64,000 bases of DNA, taken from Planctomycetales bacterium ZRK34 (lineage in GTDB: Bacteria; Planctomycetota; Phycisphaerae; Phycisphaerales; Zrk34). The stretch is from assembly GCA_014873095.1 (NCBI GenBank), contig CP050848.1:2108001-2172000 (forward strand), written 5' to 3'. Both the position numbers and the translations under genes were made by a program. Numbering within the stretch: the first letter of the stretch is position 1; each line of letters opens with the position of its first letter. Under the pieces are notes generated by a model. It did not search any database and had not been told where the DNA came from. It was given only the letters and a program-made list of their open reading frames with translations. Positions 43,780-51,290 of this stretch are shown here, piece by piece.

Positions 43780-45228
43780 ATGAATGAACCCCTTCTGACT
43801 TCCGATCCCAACGCCCCGCTGGACCTGCGCCAGCGGCATGTGCACTTCGTCGGCATCGGCGGGTGCGGCATGTCCGGCCTGGCGCGCATCGCCCGCCATC
43901 TCGGGGCGATCTGCACCGGCACCGACGCCTATCAGAGCCCGTTCACCGACGCCCTGACGCTTGACGGCATCGAGGTCACCCTCCGCCAGGAAGCCGACTG
44001 CGTGCCTGCGGAGGCGGACCTGATCGTCGCCTCGGCGGCCATCCGTGCCGAGCACCCCGAAATCGTCGAGGCCCGCCGGCGGAATCTACCCGTGCTCAAG
44101 TACGCCCAACTGCTCGGGCGGCTCATGCTCGGACGCACCGGCGTCGCCATCGCCGGCACGCATGGCAAATCCACCACCACCGCCATGCTCGCTCACACCC
44201 TCATCGCCACCGAGCAGGATCCGTCGTTCATCGTCGGCGCCACCTGCAAGCAGATCGGCGGTGGGGCCCGCGCCGGTCGCAAGGATGTGCTCATCGGCGA
44301 GGCGTGCGAGTTCGACCGTTCGTTTCATAATTTCCACCCGACCCACGCCGTCGTCCTCAACGTCGAGGAAGACCACCTCGATATCTACGGCTCCATCGAC
44401 GCCATCATCGAAGCCTTCCGCCAGTTCGCCCAGAAAACCCACCCGGACGGCACCCTGCTGATCGCACATGACGGCGCGTATCGCACCGCCGTCGCCGCGG
44501 GTCTGGATTGCGCGGTCGAAACCATCGGCTTCGCTCCGCAGGCCGACTGGCACATCAAGACCGGCCCGGGCCTCACCGTCCAGCTCCACCACGACGGTCA
44601 AATCGTGTGCGCGTGGAAGAATCAACTGCCGGGTGAACACATGGCGTACAACTCCGCCGTCGCCGCCGTCACCGCGCATCGACTCGGCGCGCCGTGGGAA
44701 GGCATCGGCAACGCGCTGACCACGTTCAGCGGGCTTGACCGACGCATGCAGAACCTCGGCGAGCACCAGGGCGTCACCGTCGTCGACGACTACGGCCACC
44801 ACCCCACCGAAATCGACACCACGCTCCGCGCCCTGCGTTCACACCACCTGTCTGCCAAGCCCGATGACGAGCGCAGTGAGTCGTCGGGGTCTCGCACAGG
44901 CCGACTGATCTGCGTGTTTCAACCGCATCAGCATTCGCGCACGCGCTTCCTGCTGGATCAATTCGCCACGAGCTTTTCGCAGGCCGACATCGTGATTGTT
45001 CCGCACATCTACTTTGTGCGCGATTCCGAGGAAGATCGCCGAGCCGTGTCCGCCGCCGATCTCGTGCACCGTCTTCAACAACGCGGCGTGATCGCCGAGC
45101 ACATCGACGCCTTCGAAGACATCGTCGCCCACCTGCATCAGATCACCCGCCCCGGCGATCTGCTGGTCGTCATGGGCGCCGGCCCGGTGTGGAAAGTCGC
45201 CCACCAGTTCATCCACCCCCAGCAATAA
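43780..45228 (+). CDS. murC: UDP-N-acetylmuramate--L-alanine ligase
   Basis: The 482-residue enzyme adds L-Ala to UDP-MurNAc with ATP, the first peptide step of peptidoglycan synthesis, in the cytosol. Seen: the N-terminal Rossmann motif HFVGIGGCGMSGLARIARHL, ATP loop GTHGKST (126-132), NVEEDHLD, the central FSGLDRRMQ and C-terminal VVDDYGHHPTEI. Near residues 361-370 there is an extra PDDERSESSG stretch encoded by a palindromic repeat and not part of the fold. The start is uncertain: ATGs at 43702, 43753 and 43780 are in frame and none has a good Shine-Dalgarno; 43780 gives normal N-terminal length. murC stands apart from other mur genes here. Confidence 0.93.
   Translation: MNEPLLTSDPNAPLDLRQRHVHFVGIGGCGMSGLARIARHLGAICTGTDAYQSPFTDALTLDGIEVTLRQEADCVPAEADLIVASAAIRAEHPEIVEARRRNLPVLKYAQLLGRLMLGRTGVAIAGTHGKSTTTAMLAHTLIATEQDPSFIVGATCKQIGGGARAGRKDVLIGEACEFDRSFHNFHPTHAVVLNVEEDHLDIYGSIDAIIEAFRQFAQKTHPDGTLLIAHDGAYRTAVAAGLDCAVETIGFAPQADWHIKTGPGLTVQLHHDGQIVCAWKNQLPGEHMAYNSAVAAVTAHRLGAPWEGIGNALTTFSGLDRRMQNLGEHQGVTVVDDYGHHPTEIDTTLRALRSHHLSAKPDDERSESSGSRTGRLICVFQPHQHSRTRFLLDQFATSFSQADIVIVPHIYFVRDSEEDRRAVSAADLVHRLQQRGVIAEHIDAFEDIVAHLHQITRPGDLLVVMGAGPVWKVAHQFIHPQQ
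44860..44888. repeat. Palindromic repeat in frame within murC
   Basis: CCCGATGAC (44860-44868) and GTCGTCGGG (44880-44888) pair as a 9-bp stem with one G-T wobble around GAGCGCAGTGA. It encodes a hydrophilic insert in a loop of MurC. Confidence 0.6.
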
Positions 45229-45231
45229 ACC

Positions 45232-46011
45232 ATGCAAACCACCCCCGCATCCCGCGCCAAAGCCCGGGGACCGCTGTCCCCGGGTCTGCTGTTGCTGCTT
45301 ATCCCCCTGCTGCTGCCAGCGTGCACACCCGTGGTGATCGACGAGGCGGATCTCTGGCAGCCCCTCTTCAACGGCAAAGATCTGACCGGCTGGAACGTCG
45401 CGTGTGTTTCCGCGGATCGCGACAAAACCTTCTGGCAGGTTCGCGACGGCATGATCGTCTGCGACTCGATGAACCTCGGCAAACACGATTACGTCTGGCT
45501 GATCAGCGACGCGGAGTACGGTGATTTCGAGCTGAAGATGAAAGTGCGTTCATGGGCCGACTCGCCGGGCAACTCAGGCGTGCAGGTGCGCAGCCGATAT
45601 GACGAGGCGGCTGGCTGGCTCAACGGCCCGCAGGTCGATATTCACCCACCCGGCCCGTGGCGCAGCGGGTTCATTTACGACGAAACACGCGGCGTGCAGG
45701 TGTGGCTCTGGCCCAACGTCGGCAAACCCGCCAACGCCAAGCTCGAACACGCCCCCGCCGGTTGGAACTGGCAGCATGCCGACCAGGGCGACGGGTGGAA
45801 CGACGTGTACATCCGCTGCGACGGCACGCGCATCACGACGCGCATCAACGGCGTGAATGTCGCCGACCTCGACGGCGCGGGCATCCTCGATGACGATAAG
45901 CACAAAGCCCACAACGTCGGCATGACCGGTCACATCGCGCTGCAGCTACACCGCGGCGACAAACTCCGCATCGCCTATAAAGACATCTATCTTCGCCTGA
46001 TTCTGCATTGA
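45232..46011 (+). CDS. DUF1080 (3-keto-disaccharide hydrolase-like) lipoprotein
   Basis: The 259-residue protein has a signal ending LLLLLIPLLLPAC (lipobox LPAC). It then shows a concanavalin-like jelly roll of DUF1080: WQPLFNGKDLTGWNVAC, then FWQVRDGMIVC, YGDFELKMKVRSW, SGVQVRSRY and WNDVYIRCDGTRITTRINGV. The family is abundant in planctomycetes and was later linked to 3-keto-glucoside hydrolysis; the substrate is unproven here. A perfect GC palindrome codes part of the signal region. It starts 3 bp after the murC stop, an unusual neighbour for a cell-wall gene. Confidence 0.88.
   Translation: MQTTPASRAKARGPLSPGLLLLLIPLLLPACTPVVIDEADLWQPLFNGKDLTGWNVACVSADRDKTFWQVRDGMIVCDSMNLGKHDYVWLISDAEYGDFELKMKVRSWADSPGNSGVQVRSRYDEAAGWLNGPQVDIHPPGPWRSGFIYDETRGVQVWLWPNVGKPANAKLEHAPAGWNWQHADQGDGWNDVYIRCDGTRITTRINGVNVADLDGAGILDDDKHKAHNVGMTGHIALQLHRGDKLRIAYKDIYLRLILH
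45263..45284. repeat. Perfect palindrome in the DUF1080 signal-peptide codons
   Basis: CCCGGGGAC and GTCCCCGGG are separated by 4 bp (CGCT). Nine perfect base pairs near the translation start could reduce expression if folded in mRNA. Confidence 0.6.
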
Positions 46012-46021
46012 AATGGCCAAA

Positions 46022-46058
46022 TAAAAAAACCCGCGACCGACGGTTGCCCGTCGCGGGT
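46022..46058 (-). terminator. Rho-independent terminator of the dockerin gene
   Basis: The arms ACCCGCGAC (46029-46037) and GTCGCGGGT (46050-46058) are followed on the minus strand by TTTTTTTAT. It could also act as a 3' hairpin for the convergent DUF1080 gene, but the plus side lacks a T-run. Confidence 0.8.
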
Positions 46059-46091
46059 TAGACAGGGGGATATAGCAGAAAGTTTGTGGGT

Positions 46092-46829
46092 TCAGGCGCC
46101 CAGCAGGCGACGCTTGCTCAGACCTGCCAGCAGCAGCAGCGCCATGCCGCCGATGGCGGAACTCGGCGCGGGCACGGCGGTCGGAACGATCGCATCGTCA
46201 AGCAGCACGTAGTCGAACGACGCCCCAGCGACGCCGAGCCCGGCGCCCTGGTCGGTCACCAGCGTGAGCGTGCCTTCGACAGGCCCGGCCACGGTCGGTG
46301 CCACGCGGAGAGTCAGATCGATCGACGCGCCGGCGGCGATGGTCATGCCGGGCGTGAAGTTGTCGATGGAGAAGAACTGGGGCGTCAGACCGCCGAACAC
46401 AGCATCGATCAGCGTCAGATCGCTGGCCGACTCATAACCCGCCACGACGTTGGTCGTCGTGTTGGAGATGGTCAGAACATACGTTTCGAAGCTGCCGATG
46501 GGCACGTCGCCGAAGTCGATCGTTCCGCCGGGCGCGACGGAGCTTTCGAAGACCGGCTGAGCGCTCTTGCCGTAGTTGGCTGACAGCATGGAAAGGTCAG
46601 CGATGTTGACCACACCGTCGCCGTTGAAATCGCCGTCAGCCTGCGTGGCGCCGGACGACAGCCCGTAATGCGATGACAGCACCGACAGGTCGGCGATGTT
46701 CACATAACGATCGTTGTTGGCATCCCCGGGGATGAACGTGCCAGCGAAGGCTGTCGATGCGGTGACTGAACCGGCAATCGTCAGGGCAGACACGAAACGA
46801 ACAACATTCACCAGACTCCAATGGCTCAT
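46092..46829 (-). CDS. Surface protein with dockerin-type calcium repeats and PEP-CTERM tail
   Basis: The 245-residue protein has a signal peptide (SALTIAGSVTASTAFAG) and two dockerin-I-like calcium repeats: GDANNDRYVNIADLSVLSSH and GDFNGDGVVNIADLSMLSAN. A beta-sandwich of choice-of-anchor type follows (GTIDFGDVPIGSFETYVLTI). The C-terminal sorting signal reads VPAPSSAIGGMALLLLAGLS + KRRLLGA, i.e. a PEP-CTERM-like motif (P-A-P), a helix and a basic end, for exosortase processing. No cohesin or exosortase gene is in view. Role unknown; export to the cell surface is likely. It has its own terminator. Confidence 0.87.
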   Translation of the reverse strand: MSHWSLVNVVRFVSALTIAGSVTASTAFAGTFIPGDANNDRYVNIADLSVLSSHYGLSSGATQADGDFNGDGVVNIADLSMLSANYGKSAQPVFESSVAPGGTIDFGDVPIGSFETYVLTISNTTTNVVAGYESASDLTLIDAVFGGLTPQFFSIDNFTPGMTIAAGASIDLTLRVAPTVAGPVEGTLTLVTDQGAGLGVAGASFDYVLLDDAIVPTAVPAPSSAIGGMALLLLAGLSKRRLLGA

Positions 46830-47127
46830 AACTCACTCTCACTTAAAATTGTCCGGATCGAACGGCTGCACTACCTCGCGCGGCCGCGTCAGAACTATCA
46901 CACGGGGGTGATCAGTCGATCCGGGTCTCCACACCAACGCATTACAAAGATCGTGCCAGGATGCTGAACGCGATTCGCGCACGTTGAAAATAGGCCTTTT
47001 CAGCCGCAAATCAGCATTTTTTATCTGTGCGTGGTCGGGCGGGCCCGTCCGGGAGAGTTGTTCGATTTCGGACAGTTATACCAGTGTGGCACAACGCAAT
47101 CAGATCAGGGGCGCCCCGACAGCGCGC

Positions 47128-48480
47128 TCATCGGCGCAGGTTGTCAAGCCCACGCGCCTGGCCGTACCCGGCCACAAAGCGATCGAAACCGATGCCGAAA
47201 CCGGTCTCGAACGCCTGCTCCCACGGCTCGCCGTCTTTGATGGCGTTGAAGAATTTGATGTAGCCGGCCTTTTTGTTGTCGATCATGAAGCGCGTCAGAT
47301 CCAGCGCCACCGGGTACTGCCACCCGGCGATGTGCGGCAGGTCAAACATGCCGTTGAAGCCGCGCTTCTCCTTGAGGTACTCGATGGGAATCTGTGCATC
47401 GGCCCGCTGCTGCGCGGCGCTGGCGCCGGTGGGCACCAGTTCGAAGGCGATCCATTCAGCAAGCCCCTCGTTGACCCATGACAGCACCGGCACCGGCGAG
47501 CGGTAGCGGTGAATGAAACCGTGCACCGACTCGTGCACCAGCACGTGAGCGAACTTCATCTCATCGGGCTGACGGAAGAAGGCGATGTGTACAAAGCCGT
47601 TGCCGAAACTGTGACACATCCCGGCTGAGCCCACCGAGTTGGTGCCGTGCATGAGTATCTGAAAGCGGTGATAGTCGGCTTCAGCCCTGAACACGAAAAC
47701 CAGCGCCTTGCCGCGCCAGATGTTCGAGCCCTTGGGTATGTCGAACATGCGCAGCAGGCGGCTGTACATGCGGTCCAGCAGGTTCTGCCAGTTACGCGCT
47801 TCGGCGGCGTTCAGGTCGGTGTAAAACAGGAAGTAGTCGGTTTCGTACAGCTTGAGCCGATCGTTGATCTGCTGTCGGGTCTGTTCAGCGAACTGCTTGA
47901 GCACCTGCACCGAGGCGGCGGTCTGGGCCGGTGACTGCTGCCCCCAGAATTTGGACTCAACCTCGCCGACCACTTCGCCGCCGCCCTCAACGTTTACACC
48001 CGCCTTCATGGCGGCCGCCTCGTCGCCGGCCGGGGTCTTGGCGGCGGCATCCTGTGCCGGTTCGCGCTCGGCGGGTTTGACCGACTTGGCCTTTTCGACA
48101 GCCTCGGCCAACTTGGCGTCACGCTTGATCGCTTCGCGAAACGCCCGATCGGACCAGCTTTCACCTTCCGGCAAACCGCGCAGCAATCGGCCCAGTTCAA
48201 ACCACTGAGCCGCACTGCCCCCGCCGAACACCCGCATATGTGTCAGATAAACATTGCGCGGCTCAAGCTCATCCCACGCCACCGATTGAACCTGCCCCTC
48301 GGCATCACGCACCTCGAAACCCGCCGCCGACCATGCGATGCACTTGCCCGCCACCTTCGTGCGATCCAGTTTGAGCATGACCACCGGCAGCGGCTTATCA
48401 AGCTCGATGCGCTGACCATGCGCAGGTGAAATGATCGCACTGGCGATGATGAACATCAACGTCCAAACGATCACTCGCAT
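47128..48480 (-). CDS. Secreted HExxH metallopeptidase-like protein
   Basis: The ~450-residue protein has a signal peptide (VIVWTLMFIIASAIISPAHG). The N-terminal part is SLA1-homology-like (LDRTKVAGKCIAWSAAGFEV, VQSVAWDEL); a Lys/Ala/Glu-rich linker follows. The C-terminal peptidase-like domain has VHESVHGFIHRY (HExxH near residue 315) and, about 20 residues on, VNEGLAEWIA, which supplies the third ligand Glu of gluzincins (DUF1570-like). Activity is likely but unproven. The start is ambiguous: ATG 48480 gives a clean signal peptide; ATG 48510 would add ten basic residues. The spacer 46830-47127 holds only short palindromes. Confidence 0.75.
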   Translation of the reverse strand: MRVIVWTLMFIIASAIISPAHGQRIELDKPLPVVMLKLDRTKVAGKCIAWSAAGFEVRDAEGQVQSVAWDELEPRNVYLTHMRVFGGGSAAQWFELGRLLRGLPEGESWSDRAFREAIKRDAKLAEAVEKAKSVKPAEREPAQDAAAKTPAGDEAAAMKAGVNVEGGGEVVGEVESKFWGQQSPAQTAASVQVLKQFAEQTRQQINDRLKLYETDYFLFYTDLNAAEARNWQNLLDRMYSRLLRMFDIPKGSNIWRGKALVFVFRAEADYHRFQILMHGTNSVGSAGMCHSFGNGFVHIAFFRQPDEMKFAHVLVHESVHGFIHRYRSPVPVLSWVNEGLAEWIAFELVPTGASAAQQRADAQIPIEYLKEKRGFNGMFDLPHIAGWQYPVALDLTRFMIDNKKAGYIKFFNAIKDGEPWEQAFETGFGIGFDRFVAGYGQARGLDNLRR

Positions 48481-48609
48481 GTTCAATACGTAGCGCCCAC
48501 GGCGAAGCATGAATCGGTCTCTGATGCGGCGGTTATTGCTGGCGGTTGACCGATTATAGAACATCGCAGGCTGGCGTGTCGTGTTTTTACGCCGGTGCCG
48601 GGGCGGCGG

Positions 48610-49749
48610 TCAGACTTCGGCGAACAGCGACATCTGCGCGGTGTCTTGCGGGCGGCGGAAAGCGGTGGTGTTGATCGCAGGCAGGCTGTGGCGAAGGTTG
48701 TAACGGGCGGTAAATACGTCGAAAGTCTGCTTGATCTGCTCCGCGTAAGCGCCCTTACCACGCATGCGGTCGCCCCAGGTGGCATCGTAGAGCTTCCCGC
48801 CGCGCGCCTCGGTCAACAGCGCTTTGACATGCGAGCGGCGATGCGGAAAGTGACGGGCAAGCCATTCGTCGAACAGCGCTTTGATCTGGTACGGCAGACG
48901 CAGCAGCACATACCCCGCGGCGCTGGCCCCCGCTTCCGAGGCGGCTTTCAACAGGGCTGGCATCTCGCGATCATTCAGGGCCGGGATCATCGGCGCGACC
49001 ATCACCACGACCGGTATCCCCGCCGAGGCCAGTCGCTGAATCGTCCACAGCCGATCGCGCGGCGAGGCGGCGCGGGGCTCCATCTTCGACGCCAGGTGAT
49101 TGTCCAGCGTCGTCAGACTCACCGCCACGCGCACCGCGTTGTGTTTGGCCAGCTCCGACAGCAGGTCCATGTCGCGCAGGATCAATCGGCTCTTGGTCAC
49201 GATCGACACCGCCTGTCGGCACTCGGCCATGACTTCGAGACACTGCCGCGTGATCTTCAATCGCGACTCGATCGGCTGGTACGGATCGGTCACGCCGGAC
49301 ATGGCGATCGTTTCACCCCGCCAGCGCGATTTGCCGAGTTCTGCCCGCAGCAGCTTCGGGGCATCGAGCTTGGCGAGTATCTTCGTTTCGAAATCGAGCC
49401 CGCTGGAGAAGCTGAGTGTTTCATGCGTCGGCCGGGCGTAACAGTAGATGCACCCGTGTTCGCACCCGCGGTACGGATTCAGCGTCCACGAGAAGCCGAT
49501 GTCGGGGCTGTCGACGGGATTGATGACGGTGCGGGCATCATCGCGGTAGATTTCGGTGGTGACCTGTCGGCCGCCTTCGAAATCATGTCGCTCGGTGGCG
49601 ATGTGATCCAGGTGCTCGCCCAGCACGTGCAGCGAGAGGCGCTCGAAGCGGTTGGTCGGGTTCAGCTGCGCCCCGCGTCCACGGGCCGGCCCGTCGGGCA
49701 GCATCCCGGGGCGCGGGTGATGATCGGTTGGTGCGGTATCTTTGACCAT
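48610..49749 (-). CDS. PA0069-family radical SAM protein
   Basis: The 379-residue protein has the radical-SAM cluster motif CEHGCIYC (Cys 96, 100, 103) after SWTLNPYRG. SAM-binding pieces follow (AMSGVTDPYQPIE, VSIVTKSRLILRDMDLL, MVAPMIPALNDREMPALL), related to spore-photoproduct-lyase-like proteins. The C-terminal TAFRRPQDTAQMSLF end is typical of this family. The substrate is unknown. It is monocistronic. CCTAACA / TGTTAGG arms (49753-49759 and 49790-49796) just upstream might bind a regulator. Confidence 0.9.
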   Translation of the reverse strand: MVKDTAPTDHHPRPGMLPDGPARGRGAQLNPTNRFERLSLHVLGEHLDHIATERHDFEGGRQVTTEIYRDDARTVINPVDSPDIGFSWTLNPYRGCEHGCIYCYARPTHETLSFSSGLDFETKILAKLDAPKLLRAELGKSRWRGETIAMSGVTDPYQPIESRLKITRQCLEVMAECRQAVSIVTKSRLILRDMDLLSELAKHNAVRVAVSLTTLDNHLASKMEPRAASPRDRLWTIQRLASAGIPVVVMVAPMIPALNDREMPALLKAASEAGASAAGYVLLRLPYQIKALFDEWLARHFPHRRSHVKALLTEARGGKLYDATWGDRMRGKGAYAEQIKQTFDVFTARYNLRHSLPAINTTAFRRPQDTAQMSLFAEV

Positions 49750-49886
49750 ATACCTAACATATGCCGCACAGCTCCGTGAGTCAAGTATTTGTTAGGGTCA
49801 TTTTGATTTTGTCAATGGCCGGAGGGCCCCCGCGAAGCCGATATGATGGCAGGCCTCCGACCTGATATGGACACAGGCATACCGAC

Positions 49887-50786
49887 ATGGCTCCGATCAC
49901 AGCGATCATTCTGACACGAAACGAGCAGGTGCATCTGCAGCGGTGCATCGACAGCCTGCGCCCGTGTGTGAGTCGGATCTACGTGATCGATTCGGGCTCG
50001 ACCGATCAGACGCTCCAGATCGCCCGGGCTGCGGGGGCGGAGGTTTTCGAAAACGCGTGGGTCAATCATGCGGTGCAGTTCAACTGGGCGATCGATCACT
50101 GCCCGATCGACACGCCATGGGTGCTGCGGCTCGATGCCGACGAAATCATCACGCCAGAACTGGCTGCCGAGATCAACGATCGCCTGCCGACGCTGAGCGA
50201 GGAGACGACCGGCGTGTGTTTCAAACGGCGTGTCCACTTCATGGGCCGATGGATCCGGCACGGCGGGTATTATCCGACGATTCTGCTGCGGCTGTTCCGC
50301 ACCGGGGCCGGCCGCAGCGAGCAGCGGTGGATGGACGAGCACATCACGTTGCAGCGCGGCTCGTCGATCGTGTTCAACCACGACATCATCGATGAAAACC
50401 TCAACGACCTGACCTGGTGGACCGACAAGCACAATCGCTACGCCACGCGCGAAGCGGTCGACCTGCTGTGCACCCGCCACGGCCTGCAGCCCGATGACGC
50501 CCCGCTGGTCTCCAGCGCCCAGGCGAAACTCAAACGCTGGCTCAAGGAACGCATCTACGCCCGCGCGCCGATGATGATGCGACCCATGATGTATTTCCTT
50601 TACCGTTACTTTCTGCGACTGGGCATCCTCGATGGCGCGCCCGGGCTGATCTTCCACACACTCCAGGGCTTCTGGTACCGCTTCCTCGTCGACGCCAAAA
50701 TCTACGAACTGCAACGCCAGGCCAAACACGAAGGCCTCGACATCCCCACCCTGCTCCAGCGCGACCACCACATCGACCCAAGTTGA
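49887..50786 (+). CDS. Glycosyltransferase family 2 (WaaE/KdtX-like)
   Basis: The 299-residue GT-A enzyme begins ITAIILTRNEQVHLQRCI, then VIDSGSTDQTLQIARAAG and VLRLDADEIITPEL (the DxD-type motif DAD). The mid-region CFKRRVHFMGRWIRHGGYYP matches lipopolysaccharide core beta-1,4-glucosyltransferases of the WaaE type. A C-terminal amphipathic stretch (PMMMRPMMYFLYRYFLRLGI) probably binds the membrane. It likely works on a lipid-linked surface glycan; donor and acceptor are unproven. The Shine-Dalgarno is weak. Confidence 0.9.
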   Translation: MAPITAIILTRNEQVHLQRCIDSLRPCVSRIYVIDSGSTDQTLQIARAAGAEVFENAWVNHAVQFNWAIDHCPIDTPWVLRLDADEIITPELAAEINDRLPTLSEETTGVCFKRRVHFMGRWIRHGGYYPTILLRLFRTGAGRSEQRWMDEHITLQRGSSIVFNHDIIDENLNDLTWWTDKHNRYATREAVDLLCTRHGLQPDDAPLVSSAQAKLKRWLKERIYARAPMMMRPMMYFLYRYFLRLGILDGAPGLIFHTLQGFWYRFLVDAKIYELQRQAKHEGLDIPTLLQRDHHIDPS

Positions 50787-50843
50787 CCCCGCAGTGGTCC
50801 ACACCACCGCACAAGCCCCAGCCGCCCCGCAACACTTCCACAA

Positions 50844-50889
50844 CCCGCAGCCCGCAGCCCGCAGCCCGCAGCCCGCAGCCCGCAGCCCG
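50844..50889. repeat. Tandem heptamer repeat CCCGCAG
   Basis: Six perfect tandem copies of CCCGCAG (50844-50885) plus CCCG. It is the same 7-bp period as the islands in the pil operon but with no inverted arm. It lies between the GT2 gene and arsR. Confidence 0.9.
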
Positions 50890-50933
50890 ACAGATCACAC
50901 CCCAAAAAGTCGATATGTCTCGAATGTTTCTGC

Positions 50934-50964
50934 TTGCACAAAGATCATATTTAACTTAAATATG
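50934..50964 (+). promoter_or_regulatory. arsR promoter with overlapping operator palindrome
   Basis: TTGCAC (50934-50939), 17 bp, then TAAATA (50957-50962) give a promoter. The -10 lies in a perfect palindrome CATATTTAA-C-TTAAATATG (50946-50964), the usual shape and position of an ArsR/SmtB autorepression site. A start near 50969 favours the ATG at 50986. Confidence 0.6.
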
Positions 50965-50985
50965 TTCTTCATGAGCAGACCATTG

Positions 50986-51252
50986 ATGTCGGATTCGGAT
51001 CGGGCTGATGCATTCAGAGGCGTGGCGCATCCGCTGCGGCGGAAGATTCTACGACTACTGGATCAGCAGGAGCACACCGTCAGCGAGTTACTCGGAGCCA
51101 CGGGCGCGCAGGCTACGGCGATGTCGCAGCACCTGGCTGTGCTGCGCGAAACCGGATTGGTCACGCACCGCACCCGCGGGCCGCGGCGGTACTATCGGCT
51201 CAAGCGCTCGGCGCTGCGGCGGGTGATTACATGGGCTAATCAGTTCAAGTGA
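50986..51252 (+). CDS. ArsR-family winged-helix transcriptional regulator
   Basis: The 88-residue protein is a bare winged helix: FRGVAHPLRRKILRLLDQQE, HTVSELLGATGAQATAMSQH (recognition helix), LAVLRETGLVTHRTRGPRRY and YRLKRSALRRV. The cysteine metal site ELCVCDL of classical ArsR/SmtB is missing, so it is likely a non-metal member. Start choice: ATGs at 50962, 50971 and 50986 are in frame; the promoter and operator overlap the first, and 50986 matches family length. Likely self-regulated. The target is unclear: the next gene is on the opposite strand. Confidence 0.85.
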   Translation: MSDSDRADAFRGVAHPLRRKILRLLDQQEHTVSELLGATGAQATAMSQHLAVLRETGLVTHRTRGPRRYYRLKRSALRRVITWANQFK

Positions 51253-51290
51253 TGCGTCCAAATTCACTCGAAGGCCGCTGATGCAACAGT

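Noticed and set aside
46984..47481. 165-residue plus-strand frame
   Set aside because: Mostly antisense to the metallopeptidase-like gene's conserved HExxH region.
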